Shown: piece by piece, positions 17,251 to 26,414 of the stretch
Layout of the letters: each line of letters opens with the position of its first letter
How positions within the stretch are numbered: position 1 is the first letter of the stretch
NCBI RefSeq assembly: GCF_001424945.1
Contig: NZ_LMCW01000024.1
Location: 1-52,641 of the forward strand
Source: Rhizobium sp. Root1203
Lineage (GTDB): Bacteria > Pseudomonadota > Alphaproteobacteria > Rhizobiales > Rhizobiaceae
DNA: 52,641 bases
Reading direction: 5' to 3'
Made by a program: the position numbers and the translations under genes
Notes under the pieces: model-generated
What the model was told of the DNA's origin: nothing
Seen by the model: only the letters and a program-made list of their open reading frames with translations
Databases searched by the model: none

Positions 17251-18129
17251 TTAGGTAACGGTGGGGTCAAGCTTGTCGCGCAGCCAATCGCCGACAAGCG
17301 AGATGGAGAGCGTCGTCAACATGATGACGGTGGCAGGTGCCAGCATGATCCAAGGGGCTCGCGTCAGGTATTCGCGTCCGAAGCCGACCATGTTGCCAAG
17401 GCTGGATTCGGGCGGCTGGACACCGAGGCCAAGGAAAGAGAGGCCGCTTTCCATCAGGATGATTTCCGGAAAGGTCAGTGTCATTGAAACGATCAGCGTC
17501 GACGCGACATTGGGCAGAATGTGCCGTAGGTAGACGCGCATCGGGGTAGCGCCGAGCTGCACCACGGCTGCAGCAAACCCCTGAGCACCGGCAGCGATAG
17601 CAAGGCCGCGTGCGATACGCGCATAGCGCTCCCATCCGTAAAAGCCCATGAGGCAGACGAGAAGGATCATGGAGGAGCCGAAGAATGCTAGTACCGCCAA
17701 CGACATCACCAGGAATGGCAACGCCGCCTGAAAGTCTGCGAGCATCAGCACAAGATGCTCGACAAAGCCGCGGAAGCGGGCGGCGGCAAAACCAAGCAAT
17801 GTGCCAAAGACTGCTGAAAGCAACGTCGCGCCGAAAGCGATGACCAATGAGATACGGATCGACTGGATCAGGCGCGAAAGAACGTCGCGACCAAGTTCAT
17901 CGGTGCCGAGCCAGTGTTTGGCCGTGCCCGGTGCGGTCAGGCGGCTGCTTAGGTCCATGGCCGTGATGTGGTAGGGTCGGACCTGATCGGCGAAGACTGC
18001 GATCACGACCATGGCCATAAGCCAGAAGATGCAAAGCGCGACGAGCGGCGGCACGGTTCGCCGCAGGCGCGAGATCCAGGCAGGTGCCTTTCGGGCAGGC
18101 ATCGTTTCACTGAATTCGGCAGTAGCCAT
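17251..18129 (-). CDS. Peptide/opine-type ABC transporter permease (DppC/OppC-like)
   Basis: A 292-residue membrane protein of the binding-protein-dependent dipeptide/nickel/opine class. The N-terminal OppC-N segment is followed by HWLGTDELGRDVLSRLIQSIRISL, a hallmark of DppC/OppC proteins, then five further membrane segments, and the EAA-type region near LRHILPNVASTLIVSMTLTF. GLSFLGLGVQPPESSLGNM close to the end is also diagnostic. ATG 18129 has GAGGAAAA upstream; a TTG at 18144 overlapping the previous stop is the alternative. It pairs with the DppB-like permease encoded just upstream. Confidence 0.93.
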   Translation of the reverse strand: MATAEFSETMPARKAPAWISRLRRTVPPLVALCIFWLMAMVVIAVFADQVRPYHITAMDLSSRLTAPGTAKHWLGTDELGRDVLSRLIQSIRISLVIAFGATLLSAVFGTLLGFAAARFRGFVEHLVLMLADFQAALPFLVMSLAVLAFFGSSMILLVCLMGFYGWERYARIARGLAIAAGAQGFAAAVVQLGATPMRVYLRHILPNVASTLIVSMTLTFPEIILMESGLSFLGLGVQPPESSLGNMVGFGREYLTRAPWIMLAPATVIMLTTLSISLVGDWLRDKLDPTVT

Positions 18130-18140
18130 CGTTATTTTCC

Positions 18141-19067
18141 TCAATGTCCCGCGTGCGAACGCAACCGCGGATCAAGCCAACCGTAGAGCAGGTCCACGAT
18201 CAGGTTGGAGACAACCATCGTGGCGGCAATAATCAGGAGAATGCATTGAACGACCGCCAGGTCACGATTGCTTACGGAGACAACCAGCAGACGGCCGATG
18301 CCGGGCCAGGAGAAGATCGATTCCACAACGACGGCACCGGCGATCAGCGATCCGACCATGAAACCGACAATGGTCACGATTGGGACGGCCGCATTTGGCA
18401 AGGCGTGGGTCCAAATCACGTCACGCCACTTCAAACCCTTCGCGGCCGCCGTGCGGATGTAGGGCTGCCCCATAACCTCGATCATGGCGCTGCGCGAGAA
18501 GCGGGCAAGAATGCCGATTCCGCCGATGCTCATCGTGATCGTCGGCAGGATGCCGTGTGCCCAGGTATCCTGGCCCCCCGACGGCAGAAGGCCGAGCATC
18601 ACGGAGAAAATCAACACCAGCACCAGTCCCATGACGAAGGAGGGAATGGTGAAGCCGAAGATCGCAAGAAGGATCACGCCCCGATCGGCAAAGCTCTGCC
18701 GATGCAACGCCGCATAGACGCCCGCTGGAATGCCGATGATCAATTTGAGGAGCAGTGCCGGCACCGTCAACTGCAACGTCGCGGGAACGCGCTCCATAAC
18801 TAGGTGCAGCGCCGAAGCTTTATCGCGCATCGACACACCGAAATCGCCGGTGAAGATCGATTTGAGATAGGCGACATATTGGATCCACAGCGGTTGGTCG
18901 AGGCCCCAGGTCTTTCGGAAGGCGTCGACGGAATCCTGGGGCACATCGGGACCCAGCATGACCTGCGCAGGGTCCCCCGACATCCGCAACACGACGAAGG
19001 CGAATGTGACGACGGCAAGGATTGTGATCAGCGACCGGAACAAACGCACGAGAATGAAGCGGATCAT
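18141..19067 (-). CDS. Peptide/opine-type ABC transporter permease (DppB/OppB-like)
   Basis: A 308-residue membrane protein with six predicted spans. N-terminus MIRFILVRLFRSLITILAVV and the stretch WGLDQPLWIQYVAYL are classic for DppB/OppB; the loop LKWRDVIWTHALPNAAVPIVT is the EAA contact site for the ATPase, and ESIFSWPGIGRLLVVSV precedes the last helices. It starts 11 bp after the ATPase gene at 19079 and ends 11 bp before the DppC-like start, so it belongs to a tightly packed operon. Confidence 0.93.
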   Translation of the reverse strand: MIRFILVRLFRSLITILAVVTFAFVVLRMSGDPAQVMLGPDVPQDSVDAFRKTWGLDQPLWIQYVAYLKSIFTGDFGVSMRDKASALHLVMERVPATLQLTVPALLLKLIIGIPAGVYAALHRQSFADRGVILLAIFGFTIPSFVMGLVLVLIFSVMLGLLPSGGQDTWAHGILPTITMSIGGIGILARFSRSAMIEVMGQPYIRTAAAKGLKWRDVIWTHALPNAAVPIVTIVGFMVGSLIAGAVVVESIFSWPGIGRLLVVSVSNRDLAVVQCILLIIAATMVVSNLIVDLLYGWLDPRLRSHAGH

Positions 19068-19078
19068 GAATGCCTTCC

Positions 19079-20062
19079 CTATGCTGCTTTTTGGGCGTCG
19101 TTGCCGGTTGTCACGTGACAGGCCACAGTACGGCCGTCATCTATCGGCCTCAGCACCGGAGCCGTCGCACGGCAGAGGTCTTGGGCCAGCGGGCAGCGCG
19201 GATGGAAAGCACAGCCTGACGGGCGATCTGCCGGATTGGGCGGCTCGCCCTGGAGAATCGTGCGCGCCTGAAGGGGCGACCCCGGACGTGGCACGCTCGA
19301 TACCAGCGCGCGCGTATAGGGGTGCATCGGCGAGCGGAAGATGACATCCGACGAAGCCTCTTCGACGACGCGGCCGAGGTACATGACCGCAACCCGATCG
19401 GCGACGTTGCGTACCACCTTGAGGTCATGGCTGATGAATACCATGGCGATGCTGTATTGCTGCTGCAGATCGCGCAGCATATTGACGATCTGCGCCTGGA
19501 TCGAAACGTCGAGCGCCGACACGGGTTCATCGCAAACCAGAAGCTTTGGCCGGGAAGCAATTGCGCGCGCGATCACGGCACGCTGACGCTGCCCACCGGA
19601 CAATTCGTGCGGGAAACGCGTGGCCTGATCGGGACGTAGGCCGACCGCGTTCATCAGTTCCGATACCCGGGCCGAGCGATGCTCATTTGGAATCAGCCGG
19701 TGAATTTCCAGCGGTTCAGCAAGCTGCGTGGCGATCGTCAGGCGACGATCGAGTGCGGCGAGCGGGTCCTGGTAGACGAGCTGCATCTTCGCCCGGAGCT
19801 TCCGCCAATCGGACGTGCCCCGTACAGGCATTGCCCGCCCTTCGAACCGAACTTCGCCTTCGTCTGCGTCGTCGATCCCGAGGAGCATGCGCCCAAGTGT
19901 CGACTTTCCAGAACCGGATTCCCCAACGATGCCGAGCGTTTCGCCCGGCGTGACGGTGAGCGAGATGCCGTCGACCGCGCGCACCGGCGAAGGATGCCCA
20001 AACAGGCCGCGGCGGACATGGTAGATGCGAACAAGGTCGCGGGCTTCAATCAATGGCATCAT
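19079..20062 (-). CDS. Peptide/opine-type ABC transporter ATPase (DppF/OppF-like)
   Basis: A 327-residue ATPase of the second (F) type. Walker A GESGSGKST near residue 45, Q-loop LVYQDPLAALDRRLTI, signature LSGGQRQRAVIARAIA, Walker B LLVCDEPVSALD and the C-terminal oligopeptide extension HPYTRALVSSVPRPGS followed by GCAFHPRCPLAQDLC, whose Cys residues are typical. The start ATG 20062 overlaps the upstream ATPase stop (ATGA). It forms a heterodimer with the D-type ATPase. Confidence 0.93.
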   Translation of the reverse strand: MMPLIEARDLVRIYHVRRGLFGHPSPVRAVDGISLTVTPGETLGIVGESGSGKSTLGRMLLGIDDADEGEVRFEGRAMPVRGTSDWRKLRAKMQLVYQDPLAALDRRLTIATQLAEPLEIHRLIPNEHRSARVSELMNAVGLRPDQATRFPHELSGGQRQRAVIARAIASRPKLLVCDEPVSALDVSIQAQIVNMLRDLQQQYSIAMVFISHDLKVVRNVADRVAVMYLGRVVEEASSDVIFRSPMHPYTRALVSSVPRPGSPLQARTILQGEPPNPADRPSGCAFHPRCPLAQDLCRATAPVLRPIDDGRTVACHVTTGNDAQKAA

Positions 20063-21075
20063 TGCACCGCCCCTTCTACGATCAGGCCTCTTGTTTCGAC
20101 GGCGATCGCCGTCTGCGCAACCGGTCTAGCGCACGCAAGCCGGCGGCCCTCACCCATCAAAACAAGCGGTGGCAATTCGTGGCGACAGGTCTCGATGGCG
20201 CGAGAACAGCGCGGCGAGAACGAGCAGCCCTTCGGCAAGTACCTCGGATCGGGAACGGTCCCGGCGATCGGAATCAACCTTTGGCGAGGACCCTCGATGT
20301 TCGGGATGGCGTCGAAGAGGCCGCGCGTATAGGGATGACGCGGATCGGCGAAAAGCTCACCCACCCTACCTTCTTCGACGATGCGTCCGGCATACATGAC
20401 GCAGACACGGTCGCAAACTTGCGACACGGCCCCGAGATCGTGACTGATGAAAACGGTGGCCATGCCGGTTTCGGCCCTGAGAGAGATCAGCAGATCCAGG
20501 ATCTGTGCCTGGATCGTGGCATCGAGCGCCGTGGTCGGTTCGTCCGCAATCAAAAGGTCCGGTGCTCCGGCCAGCGCCATGGCGATCATCAGGCGCTGAC
20601 ACTGTCCGCCCGAGAACTCGTGTGGATAGAGATCGAAACGGCGCCGGACATCCGGGATGCCAACCATATCCATCAGCCGCCACGTCTCGACCTTTCCCGC
20701 CTCGCCGCGCAGGCCGCGATGAATGGCAAGCGCCTCGGTGATCTGACCGCCGATCTTCAGAACCGGATTGAGCGAACTCGAGGGGTCCTGAAAGATCATG
20801 GCGATACGTCCGCCGCGGACGTGTTCAAGAGTTGCGCGTGTGGCTCCGCGCAGCTCCTGTCCATCTATCTTCACCGAGCCGGCAACGCTTGCCTTACCAG
20901 GAAGCAGACCGAGGGCCGCAAGCCAGGTTACGGACTTCCCGCAACCCGATTCACCGACCAGGCCGACAGCCTCGCCCTTTGTGATGTCGAGGTCGATTCC
21001 GTGCAGAACCTGCACACCGTCGAAAGCGACTTTCAGCCCGCGCATCTCCACGAGCTTGGTGGAAGTGGTGCTCAT
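20059..21075 (-). CDS. Peptide/opine-type ABC transporter ATPase (DppD/OppD-like)
   Basis: A 338-residue ATPase of the D type. Walker A GESGCGKSVTW near residue 41, FQDPSSSLNPVLKIGGQI (the family's Q-loop), signature FSGGQCQRLMIAMALA, Walker B LLIADEPTTALD, and the C-terminal HPYTRGLFDAIPN with Cys-rich GCSFSPRCSRAIETC. The start is 92 bp downstream of the binding-protein gene. It is co-encoded with the F-type ATPase and two permeases. Confidence 0.93.
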   Translation of the reverse strand: MSTTSTKLVEMRGLKVAFDGVQVLHGIDLDITKGEAVGLVGESGCGKSVTWLAALGLLPGKASVAGSVKIDGQELRGATRATLEHVRGGRIAMIFQDPSSSLNPVLKIGGQITEALAIHRGLRGEAGKVETWRLMDMVGIPDVRRRFDLYPHEFSGGQCQRLMIAMALAGAPDLLIADEPTTALDATIQAQILDLLISLRAETGMATVFISHDLGAVSQVCDRVCVMYAGRIVEEGRVGELFADPRHPYTRGLFDAIPNIEGPRQRLIPIAGTVPDPRYLPKGCSFSPRCSRAIETCRHELPPLVLMGEGRRLACARPVAQTAIAVETRGLIVEGAVQ

Positions 21076-21166
21076 CTGTTCGCCATTCCTGTCGATCGTT
21101 TGCGTCCGTAACGAACGAGATAGGGTCCGACAGCGCGCGCCGCCGGCCCCCGTTTCACCGCCGAAA

Positions 21167-22795
21167 TCAGCTCGGCCAGTTGTTGGAACGGAAGTCCATG
21201 GCGAAGGCCGGAGCGGCCTTCCATTTCAACGACGACTTCATGCCGGTGAAGACGGCGTTTTGATGCAGGACCTGATAGACGGGGTCTTCGCGCTCGCAGA
21301 TCTCCAGCATGCGCGCAAATGCCTTCTTGCGCTGCGCATGGTCGGTGCTGGTTTCCAGAATTAACGACATCTGGTTGACCTCGGCGTTCGACCAGTCCTT
21401 CTTCTGCTGGACCTCGCCATTCGGGCCGAACTGGGCAACGATTGTGGATACCGGGTCGTTGAAACTTGCCCCGGCCGACCAGTCACGGACGCCTTTGACG
21501 CCTGCGGGATCATGGATCTGCCCCCAGTTTTCCTTCATCTCGATCTCGACGTTGAGACCGACCTGCTTCCACATCTCCACCATGATCTGACCGTTGGCGG
21601 TCTGGTTGGTGTAGTAGTTATTGAGGAGGCGGAAGGGGATCGCATCGCCCTTGTAGTTGGCCTGCTTCAGGAGATCCTGCGCGAGTGCCGGATTGTACTC
21701 CGGAACGGACCAGCCCTCGACGAACATGTCACCGTAGAACGGGAACTGCAGACCCGCGGGGATCTTGGTTTGCCCGGCCCACAGCGCCTCGACGATCGCC
21801 TGGCGGTCGATCGCATGGGTCATGGCGCGGCGCACCAGCGGGCTCTGGAGAACCGAATTCTGGGTATTGAAGACCGAGATGCGATGATTGTTGATCGTCG
21901 AGCCCTGCACTTCGAAACCGGGCGTATTCTGAACGGTGGCGATCTGGTCCGGCGGAAGGTCGCAGGCAAAATCATATTCACCGGACAGCAGGCCGTTGAC
22001 GCGCGAGGCGACTTCCGGAACTTCAACAAAACGGATCTGCTCGACCGGCGGACGGCCGCCCCAGTAGTCATCGAAGGCCACCAGCGTCAGGGACACGTCA
22101 GGCTTGAACTCGGAGACCATATAGGGACCCGTCGTAACCGGCTTGCGAGCCCAGTCGACATAGGTTGCAGCCTCGTCCCAGGCGCGGCGGTTGGCGATCT
22201 GGCTGCCGAAGGCGTAGAGGCGACCTTCAAGGGTCACGTCAGGTGTCGCGTTGTGGAAGCGGACCGTGTATTTATCGACCGCCTCGACACCGGCGAGTGC
22301 CGGCCACAGACGGCGGCCAACGCCAGGAACCGTTGCCGGCAGCTCCTTGACGGAGGTCGGTTTGTTGTCGCCTTCGAAGATGGTCTTGCCGCCAGCCGGC
22401 TGTGTGCTGCCGAAGACGCGTTGCGAGGAGAAGCTGAAGACGACATCGTCAGCCGTCAGCTCGTCGCCGTTGTGGAACTTCACGCCCTGGCGAAGGGTCA
22501 GTTCAAGCGTCTTGTCGTCGATGCGTTTCCAGTCGGTGGCAAGACCGGCAACCGGACCCTGATTACCCATCCAGTCGCGCAGGATCAAACCTTCCCAAAG
22601 GTTCGGGAAGAACACGCGTTCGCCAACATTCGACTGCTCGTTCCAGATATCAAGTGTGTTGTTGTTGGTGATCTTCTGCACCGCGATCGTCACGGACGAC
22701 CGCTTGCCCTGGCTCATTGCAATGCGCGGCAGGATCGCCGTGCCGGCTGTTGCACCAAGCAGCCCAAGAACGCTGCGTCGATTGATTGAAAGCAT
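21167..22795 (-). CDS. Family 5 periplasmic binding protein (peptide/opine-type, AccA-like class)
   Basis: A 542-residue extracytoplasmic binding protein of family SBP_bac_5. N-terminus MLSINRRSVLGLLGATAGTA is a Tat-like signal. Hallmarks follow: NLWEGLILRDWMG, LRQGVKFHNGDELTADDVVFSF near residues 100-121, RRAMTHAIDRQAIVEALWAG near residue 325 and the YNPALAQDLLKQANY repeat. This family binds peptides, nickel, oligosaccharides and, in Agrobacterium AccA, the sugar-phosphodiester opine agrocinopine. Neighbouring phosphodiesterase, phosphatase and isomerase genes suggest a phosphodiester or phosphorylated-sugar ligand rather than a peptide. The AccA comparison rests on family and context, not on an alignment. 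Confidence 0.92.
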   Translation of the reverse strand: MLSINRRSVLGLLGATAGTAILPRIAMSQGKRSSVTIAVQKITNNNTLDIWNEQSNVGERVFFPNLWEGLILRDWMGNQGPVAGLATDWKRIDDKTLELTLRQGVKFHNGDELTADDVVFSFSSQRVFGSTQPAGGKTIFEGDNKPTSVKELPATVPGVGRRLWPALAGVEAVDKYTVRFHNATPDVTLEGRLYAFGSQIANRRAWDEAATYVDWARKPVTTGPYMVSEFKPDVSLTLVAFDDYWGGRPPVEQIRFVEVPEVASRVNGLLSGEYDFACDLPPDQIATVQNTPGFEVQGSTINNHRISVFNTQNSVLQSPLVRRAMTHAIDRQAIVEALWAGQTKIPAGLQFPFYGDMFVEGWSVPEYNPALAQDLLKQANYKGDAIPFRLLNNYYTNQTANGQIMVEMWKQVGLNVEIEMKENWGQIHDPAGVKGVRDWSAGASFNDPVSTIVAQFGPNGEVQQKKDWSNAEVNQMSLILETSTDHAQRKKAFARMLEICEREDPVYQVLHQNAVFTGMKSSLKWKAAPAFAMDFRSNNWPS

Positions 22796-22916
22796 GGAAG
22801 TCTCTCCTTTGGCGACGTTTTGCCGGGCACGGGCCGGTCCTGATATCGCGGTGTTTTAGGGCCGGTTGCGTGTCGTTTTCTTGATGATCCGATGAACTTT
22901 ATGTGACATTCAAGCT

Positions 22917-22947
22917 ATTGTATTTGCTATGTAATTTTGCATATCAA
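22917..22947 (-). promoter_or_regulatory. Candidate promoter of the peptide/opine-type importer operon
   Basis: Read on the minus strand, TTGATA (22947-22942) and TACAAT (22922-22917) resemble -35 and -10 boxes, with a 19-base spacer that is a little long. It lies about 120 bp upstream of the binding-protein gene in the 262-bp gap after the SorC-type gene. Two similar words, TTTGCTATG and TTTGCATAT, occur on the plus strand at 22923 and 22937 and could be regulator half-sites. Confidence 0.35.
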
Positions 22948-23057
22948 CACCACCCCTGGCCCAAATCCTCTTGGATTTCGGTCAAGGTGGCTCTATCGAA
23001 CGAGGGTCAGCCATAGGCGCAATCAACTCGTGTCGATGCATTCAGCAGGTACGACGA

Positions 23058-24014
23058 TCACCGGCCAAGCAGGTTTTTCGCGGTGATTTCATCAGTCATC
23101 AGACCGTTGATGAGACGCCCCCTAAGCGCGCCTTGAATGGCTGCCAACTTTCTTTCGCCCTTCGCCACCCCGATCACGAGCGTTCTGCTACACGAGGGAA
23201 TAGGGGCGCTCGCGACCCGGTCGTTTGTAACCCCTTCGATCAGCCTGCCGTCCTTGTCGAAGGTCCAGCCGACAATTTCGCCAATCGCTCCTGCCTGTTG
23301 GAGCAATTTCAGTTCGTCCTTAAGGATGAATTCGTCGAGGAAGAGAGGCGCCTGAGCGCTGACGTCCCCGATGCCAACGAAGGCCACATCTGCGCGGGCG
23401 GCAAGCGACAACGTCTGGCGGATGACAGGTTGGCTATGAAGGATCGTGCGCTCCTGCCGCGACGACGCAATGACGGGAACCGGCATGGGAAAGCATTTCG
23501 CTGTGATCAGATCTGCTAGCTTGAAGACGACGTTGTAGAACCAGACTGATCCCTCCCGGGTGATATTGCCGGTCAGGGAGACAATCTTGTGCTGGCGCGA
23601 CTCTATCGGCACCATTTCCTCGATCGCAGCCTTGAGCGTATGGCCGGTTCCGATGGCAATAACCTTTGGCGTGTCGCATGCCAGCCGCCGCTCGATCTCG
23701 GCAGCTGCAGCCTGGGCGAGACCGCCACTCAAGCCTTGGTCCTGGTCGCCGGATGGGATCACCTCCACGAACTGAAGCGAAAACCTGGACTTCAGCCGGG
23801 CCGCAAGGCTCATGCAATGTCCGACCGGATGGTCGAGCCTGATCTTGATCAGACCCTGCGAGACGGCGCGGGACACGAGCCGCTGAGCGGTTTGCCTGGA
23901 AACGCCCAGCTTCTGAGCGATCTCGTCCTGGCTGTGGCCGCCTATGTAGTAAAGCCAGCCGGCCTTCGCGGTGAAGTCGAGCCGATTGCCATGATCGTCC
24001 CGCCGTGCAATCAT
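23058..24014 (-). CDS. SorC/DeoR-type sugar-sensing transcriptional regulator
   Basis: A 318-residue SorC-family protein. The N-terminal helix-turn-helix reads GHSQDEIAQKLGVSRQTAQRLVSRAVSQGLI (residues about 26-56). The large C-terminal sugar-binding domain has AIGTGHTLKAAIEEM, SLTGNITREGSVW, ADVAFVGIGDVS and GEIVGWTFDKDGRLIEG, which are characteristic SorC/CggR-like stretches. Effectors in this family are usually phosphorylated sugars, matching a locus with a phosphodiesterase and a phosphatase. It lies between the HAD gene and the importer, on the same strand, and probably controls the operon. Agrobacterium AccR, by comparison, is of the DeoR/GlpR type. Confidence 0.88.
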   Translation of the reverse strand: MIARRDDHGNRLDFTAKAGWLYYIGGHSQDEIAQKLGVSRQTAQRLVSRAVSQGLIKIRLDHPVGHCMSLAARLKSRFSLQFVEVIPSGDQDQGLSGGLAQAAAAEIERRLACDTPKVIAIGTGHTLKAAIEEMVPIESRQHKIVSLTGNITREGSVWFYNVVFKLADLITAKCFPMPVPVIASSRQERTILHSQPVIRQTLSLAARADVAFVGIGDVSAQAPLFLDEFILKDELKLLQQAGAIGEIVGWTFDKDGRLIEGVTNDRVASAPIPSCSRTLVIGVAKGERKLAAIQGALRGRLINGLMTDEITAKNLLGR

Positions 24015-24102
24015 TTCGCGATCTCCACTGCTCTCCGCTCAAGGCAGCGTCCGCCATCCGGTGCGCAAAGAGCCATCTCTCCTGTCGAAGCGTCGAACGC
24101 CA

Positions 24103-24807
24103 TCATGCTTCGACCCCGATCGCCTGCCGGGCTCTGTACGGGCTAGGGATGAGGCGATGTAGTATCCGCTGCAGTTCCCCGGCACCGATAGCGACCTCTT
24201 GCGCACCGGCCGCGAGCAGCGCTTCGAGCCTGCCTTGGCGCGGATCATCGTGTGCCACGAAGCCGATTGCCTTGACGCCGGCAGCGCGTGCCGCCCGGAT
24301 GCCGGCCGGACTATCATCGATTACGACGCTGCGCGCGCTGCTCATACCCATCCTGGACAGACAGAGTTCGATGAGGTCCGGGGCGGGCTTAGGCGCCGCC
24401 ACCATTTCGGCACTGAAAACGTTAGGCGCGAAGTTTGCCCAAATGTCGAGAAGCCCAAGGCTCATCCTGAGACGGTTAACGGAGCTGTTCGACGCAACGC
24501 ACTTTGCGATATCGAGCCCACGCAGGACTTCGCTTATGCCGTCCATCTCCCGGAGCTCACGCCGGAACGCCGCGAATATCTCGACATGCCATCCAGCAAA
24601 GACGGAGTCGACGTCGGACAGGCCACGTTCGACGAGTATGCTTCGCACCTCAACCTCTGCCTTGCCGGTAAATTCAACGAGAACCTCTCTCGGTGTCATC
24701 TTGATGCCTGCATTTGATATGGCATGAGCGAGCGTGCGAGCAGCGATCGGCTCGCTGTCGATAAGCACGCCGTCGCAGTCAAAAATCAGAAGGTCTACAT
24801 TGGTCAT
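24103..24807 (-). CDS. HAD-superfamily phosphatase (phosphoglycolate-phosphatase-like)
   Basis: A 234-residue HAD hydrolase. Motif I FDCDGVLIDSE gives Asp10 and Asp12; motif II is ASNSS near residue 104; motif III Lys is in KPAPDLIELC; motif IV is VIDDSPAGIRAA, and the cap after motif I is helical as in beta-phosphoglucomutase-like enzymes. ATG 24807 is chosen although a ribosome binding site is weak; an upstream frame exists to 24888. It lies between the glycerophosphodiesterase gene and the SorC regulator. It could dephosphorylate the sugar phosphate released by the diesterase, the role AccG plays for agrocinopine (AccG belongs to a different family). Confidence 0.85.
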   Translation of the reverse strand: MTNVDLLIFDCDGVLIDSEPIAARTLAHAISNAGIKMTPREVLVEFTGKAEVEVRSILVERGLSDVDSVFAGWHVEIFAAFRRELREMDGISEVLRGLDIAKCVASNSSVNRLRMSLGLLDIWANFAPNVFSAEMVAAPKPAPDLIELCLSRMGMSSARSVVIDDSPAGIRAARAAGVKAIGFVAHDDPRQGRLEALLAAGAQEVAIGAGELQRILHRLIPSPYRARQAIGVEA

Positions 24808-24909
24808 AAAACGCACAGTTCTGTTGAGGATTTCGTGGCTGCAATCCGCTCGGGCACCTATTTCTCGCCGGAGCTGAGCGACAACCAAACCGATTTTTGG
24901 ACAATCGCA

Positions 24910-25659
24910 CTATGCAGCCGCGTCGCGCGATCTGGTGCGGACGGCCAAGGCAAGCGAGGGGTCGTCACTGGTAATCCAGCCGACGCCCGCCCCAAGCCAT
25001 TGTTCGAGTTCCTCTCGCTCGTTCAATACCCAGCAGCAAAGACGTTCGCGCGACACGAGTGCCTCAATGTCGGAAGACGAAGCGGCAAGCAGCGTCTTCT
25101 CCACGGCGACGAGGTCAGCAAGTTCTGCAGCCCGCGCGACTGTTGCAGCCACACCAAGCGGCTCTGCAGACCTCGCGTTGATCGAACACAGACGACCGAT
25201 ATCCGGGGCGACACGCCGGCATCGAGCAAGAACCTCAAGATTGAAGCTCGTGAGCAAGCTGCGCTTGGCAATACCGTGGCGCCGGAGCGTACTAGCAACC
25301 AATGCTTCAAGCCCTTCGTAAGGTATGCCATCGACGTCGGCCTTGAGCTCGACGTGAAGTCCCAAAGGCCGTGAGGAGGCAAACAGCGAAAGCGCCTCGT
25401 CGAGCGTCGGGATAGGTTCATGCGATCCTTTGAGGCAGGCCGTCCGACGCTTATCGGGCGATAGCGCCCTCACCTTGCCCGTTCCCTCGACCGTGCGATC
25501 GAGCATGGCGTCGTGAATGACGACGACTTCACCCGCATCGGTAAGGTGCACGTCGAATTCGATGGCATCGACTGCCAGCTCCAATGTCTTCCGGAACCCC
25601 TCCATCGAGTTTTCGGGCCATTGGTTGCGTGCGCCGCGATGGCCAACGATCTTCGTCAT
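24910..25659 (-). CDS. Glycerophosphodiester phosphodiesterase family protein
   Basis: A 249-residue GDPD-family TIM barrel. The catalytic set is complete: His7-Arg8 in GHRGARNQWPEN, Glu34 and Asp36 in IEFDVHLT, His49-Asp50 in VVIHDAMLDRT, and Glu104-Lys106 in LHVELKAD. No signal peptide, so it works in the cytoplasm. It would cleave a glycerophosphodiester or a related sugar phosphodiester. GAGGTAACCC precedes ATG 25659. It is the first gene of the minus-strand run that contains the HAD phosphatase, SorC regulator and importer. AccF, the agrocinopine diesterase of Ti plasmids, belongs to the same family, which is the main reason for comparing the loci. Confidence 0.9.
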   Translation of the reverse strand: MTKIVGHRGARNQWPENSMEGFRKTLELAVDAIEFDVHLTDAGEVVVIHDAMLDRTVEGTGKVRALSPDKRRTACLKGSHEPIPTLDEALSLFASSRPLGLHVELKADVDGIPYEGLEALVASTLRRHGIAKRSLLTSFNLEVLARCRRVAPDIGRLCSINARSAEPLGVAATVARAAELADLVAVEKTLLAASSSDIEALVSRERLCCWVLNEREELEQWLGAGVGWITSDDPSLALAVRTRSRDAAA

Positions 25660-26034
25660 GGGTTACCTCGTCTTAAAAACTGGGCGAGCGGAGTGATCGC
25701 AGCATCGGTCTGCACGAACGGACAGGCGGACGTCGCCCGCCACCTCAGAACGCCGCATGGGCCCCTTTCATGCCGATGCCAAAGTGAATTGCTCAAGCTT
25801 GCTTCCCCGTTGCAGTTGATTGGTGTTCGCTTGGACTTATAGGGGTGGCAAATAACCGTGGCATGACATCTGCTCCCAGTCGTGAGCAGATGCTCAGAAC
25901 GCCGCACGCGAACTCAGCGCTGCCTGGAAATAAAAAGGTTCGCTCCAAGCGAGCCAGTGAGTGTTGTAGTTCCGCACTCGGCTCTTAGTTGGAGCGATGC
26001 TTCAGTAGTCGAGCTGAAGTGTGGGAAGTTGGCG
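25660..26034. other. Gene-free stretch
   Basis: No frame here has a motif or good start signal. It presumably holds the promoter of the minus-strand operon beginning at 25659, but I could not pick boxes with confidence. Confidence 0.4.
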
Positions 26035-26163
26035 ATGTATTGCGAGTGGAATGAAGTCAAAGAGCGACGGCATTATCTGATAATGTTTACCTCGGTCTGG
26101 CTTGCAGCTATTGCGCTCGCATTTCTCCCTGTTTGGTGGATAGTTCGGGAAACGACTTTCTAG
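26035..26163 (+). CDS. Possible small membrane protein
   Basis: A 42-residue frame, MYCEWNEVKERRHYLIMF followed by a single hydrophobic span TSVWLAAIALAFLPVWWIV and a short charged tail RETTF. Charged N-terminal part then one membrane helix is typical of real small membrane proteins. GGGAAG lies about 9 bases upstream of the ATG. The frame remains open upstream to 25882 but that part looks non-coding. Function unknown. Confidence 0.4.
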   Translation: MYCEWNEVKERRHYLIMFTSVWLAAIALAFLPVWWIVRETTF

Positions 26164-26414
26164 CCCGTCAAAGGCGAGCGACTTCGACCTATGCTCCCCG
26201 CGACAGGAGTAAATGCCACATCCACTTCTGCTTTCGACACACTTTGCAGAAAACGTGATCCCGCAGCGCGTGTAGAATATTTGGGATGTGATCTGCGTTC
26301 GTTATCCGGACGACCGGCCCGCCGAAAGCGAGCCGTCCTTTAGTATTCTCTAATTTTTAGCTTGAATTCTCTCGCGCATGCCTTTTTGATGGGGCGACAC
26401 GGGGAGAATTGAAG

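Noticed and set aside
20053..21111. Plus-strand open frame of 352 codons
   Set aside because: Antisense to the D-type ATPase with intact Walker motifs.
21512..22789. Long plus-strand open frame (425 codons)
   Set aside because: Antisense shadow of the family 5 binding-protein gene; Arg/Asp-rich composition, no motif.
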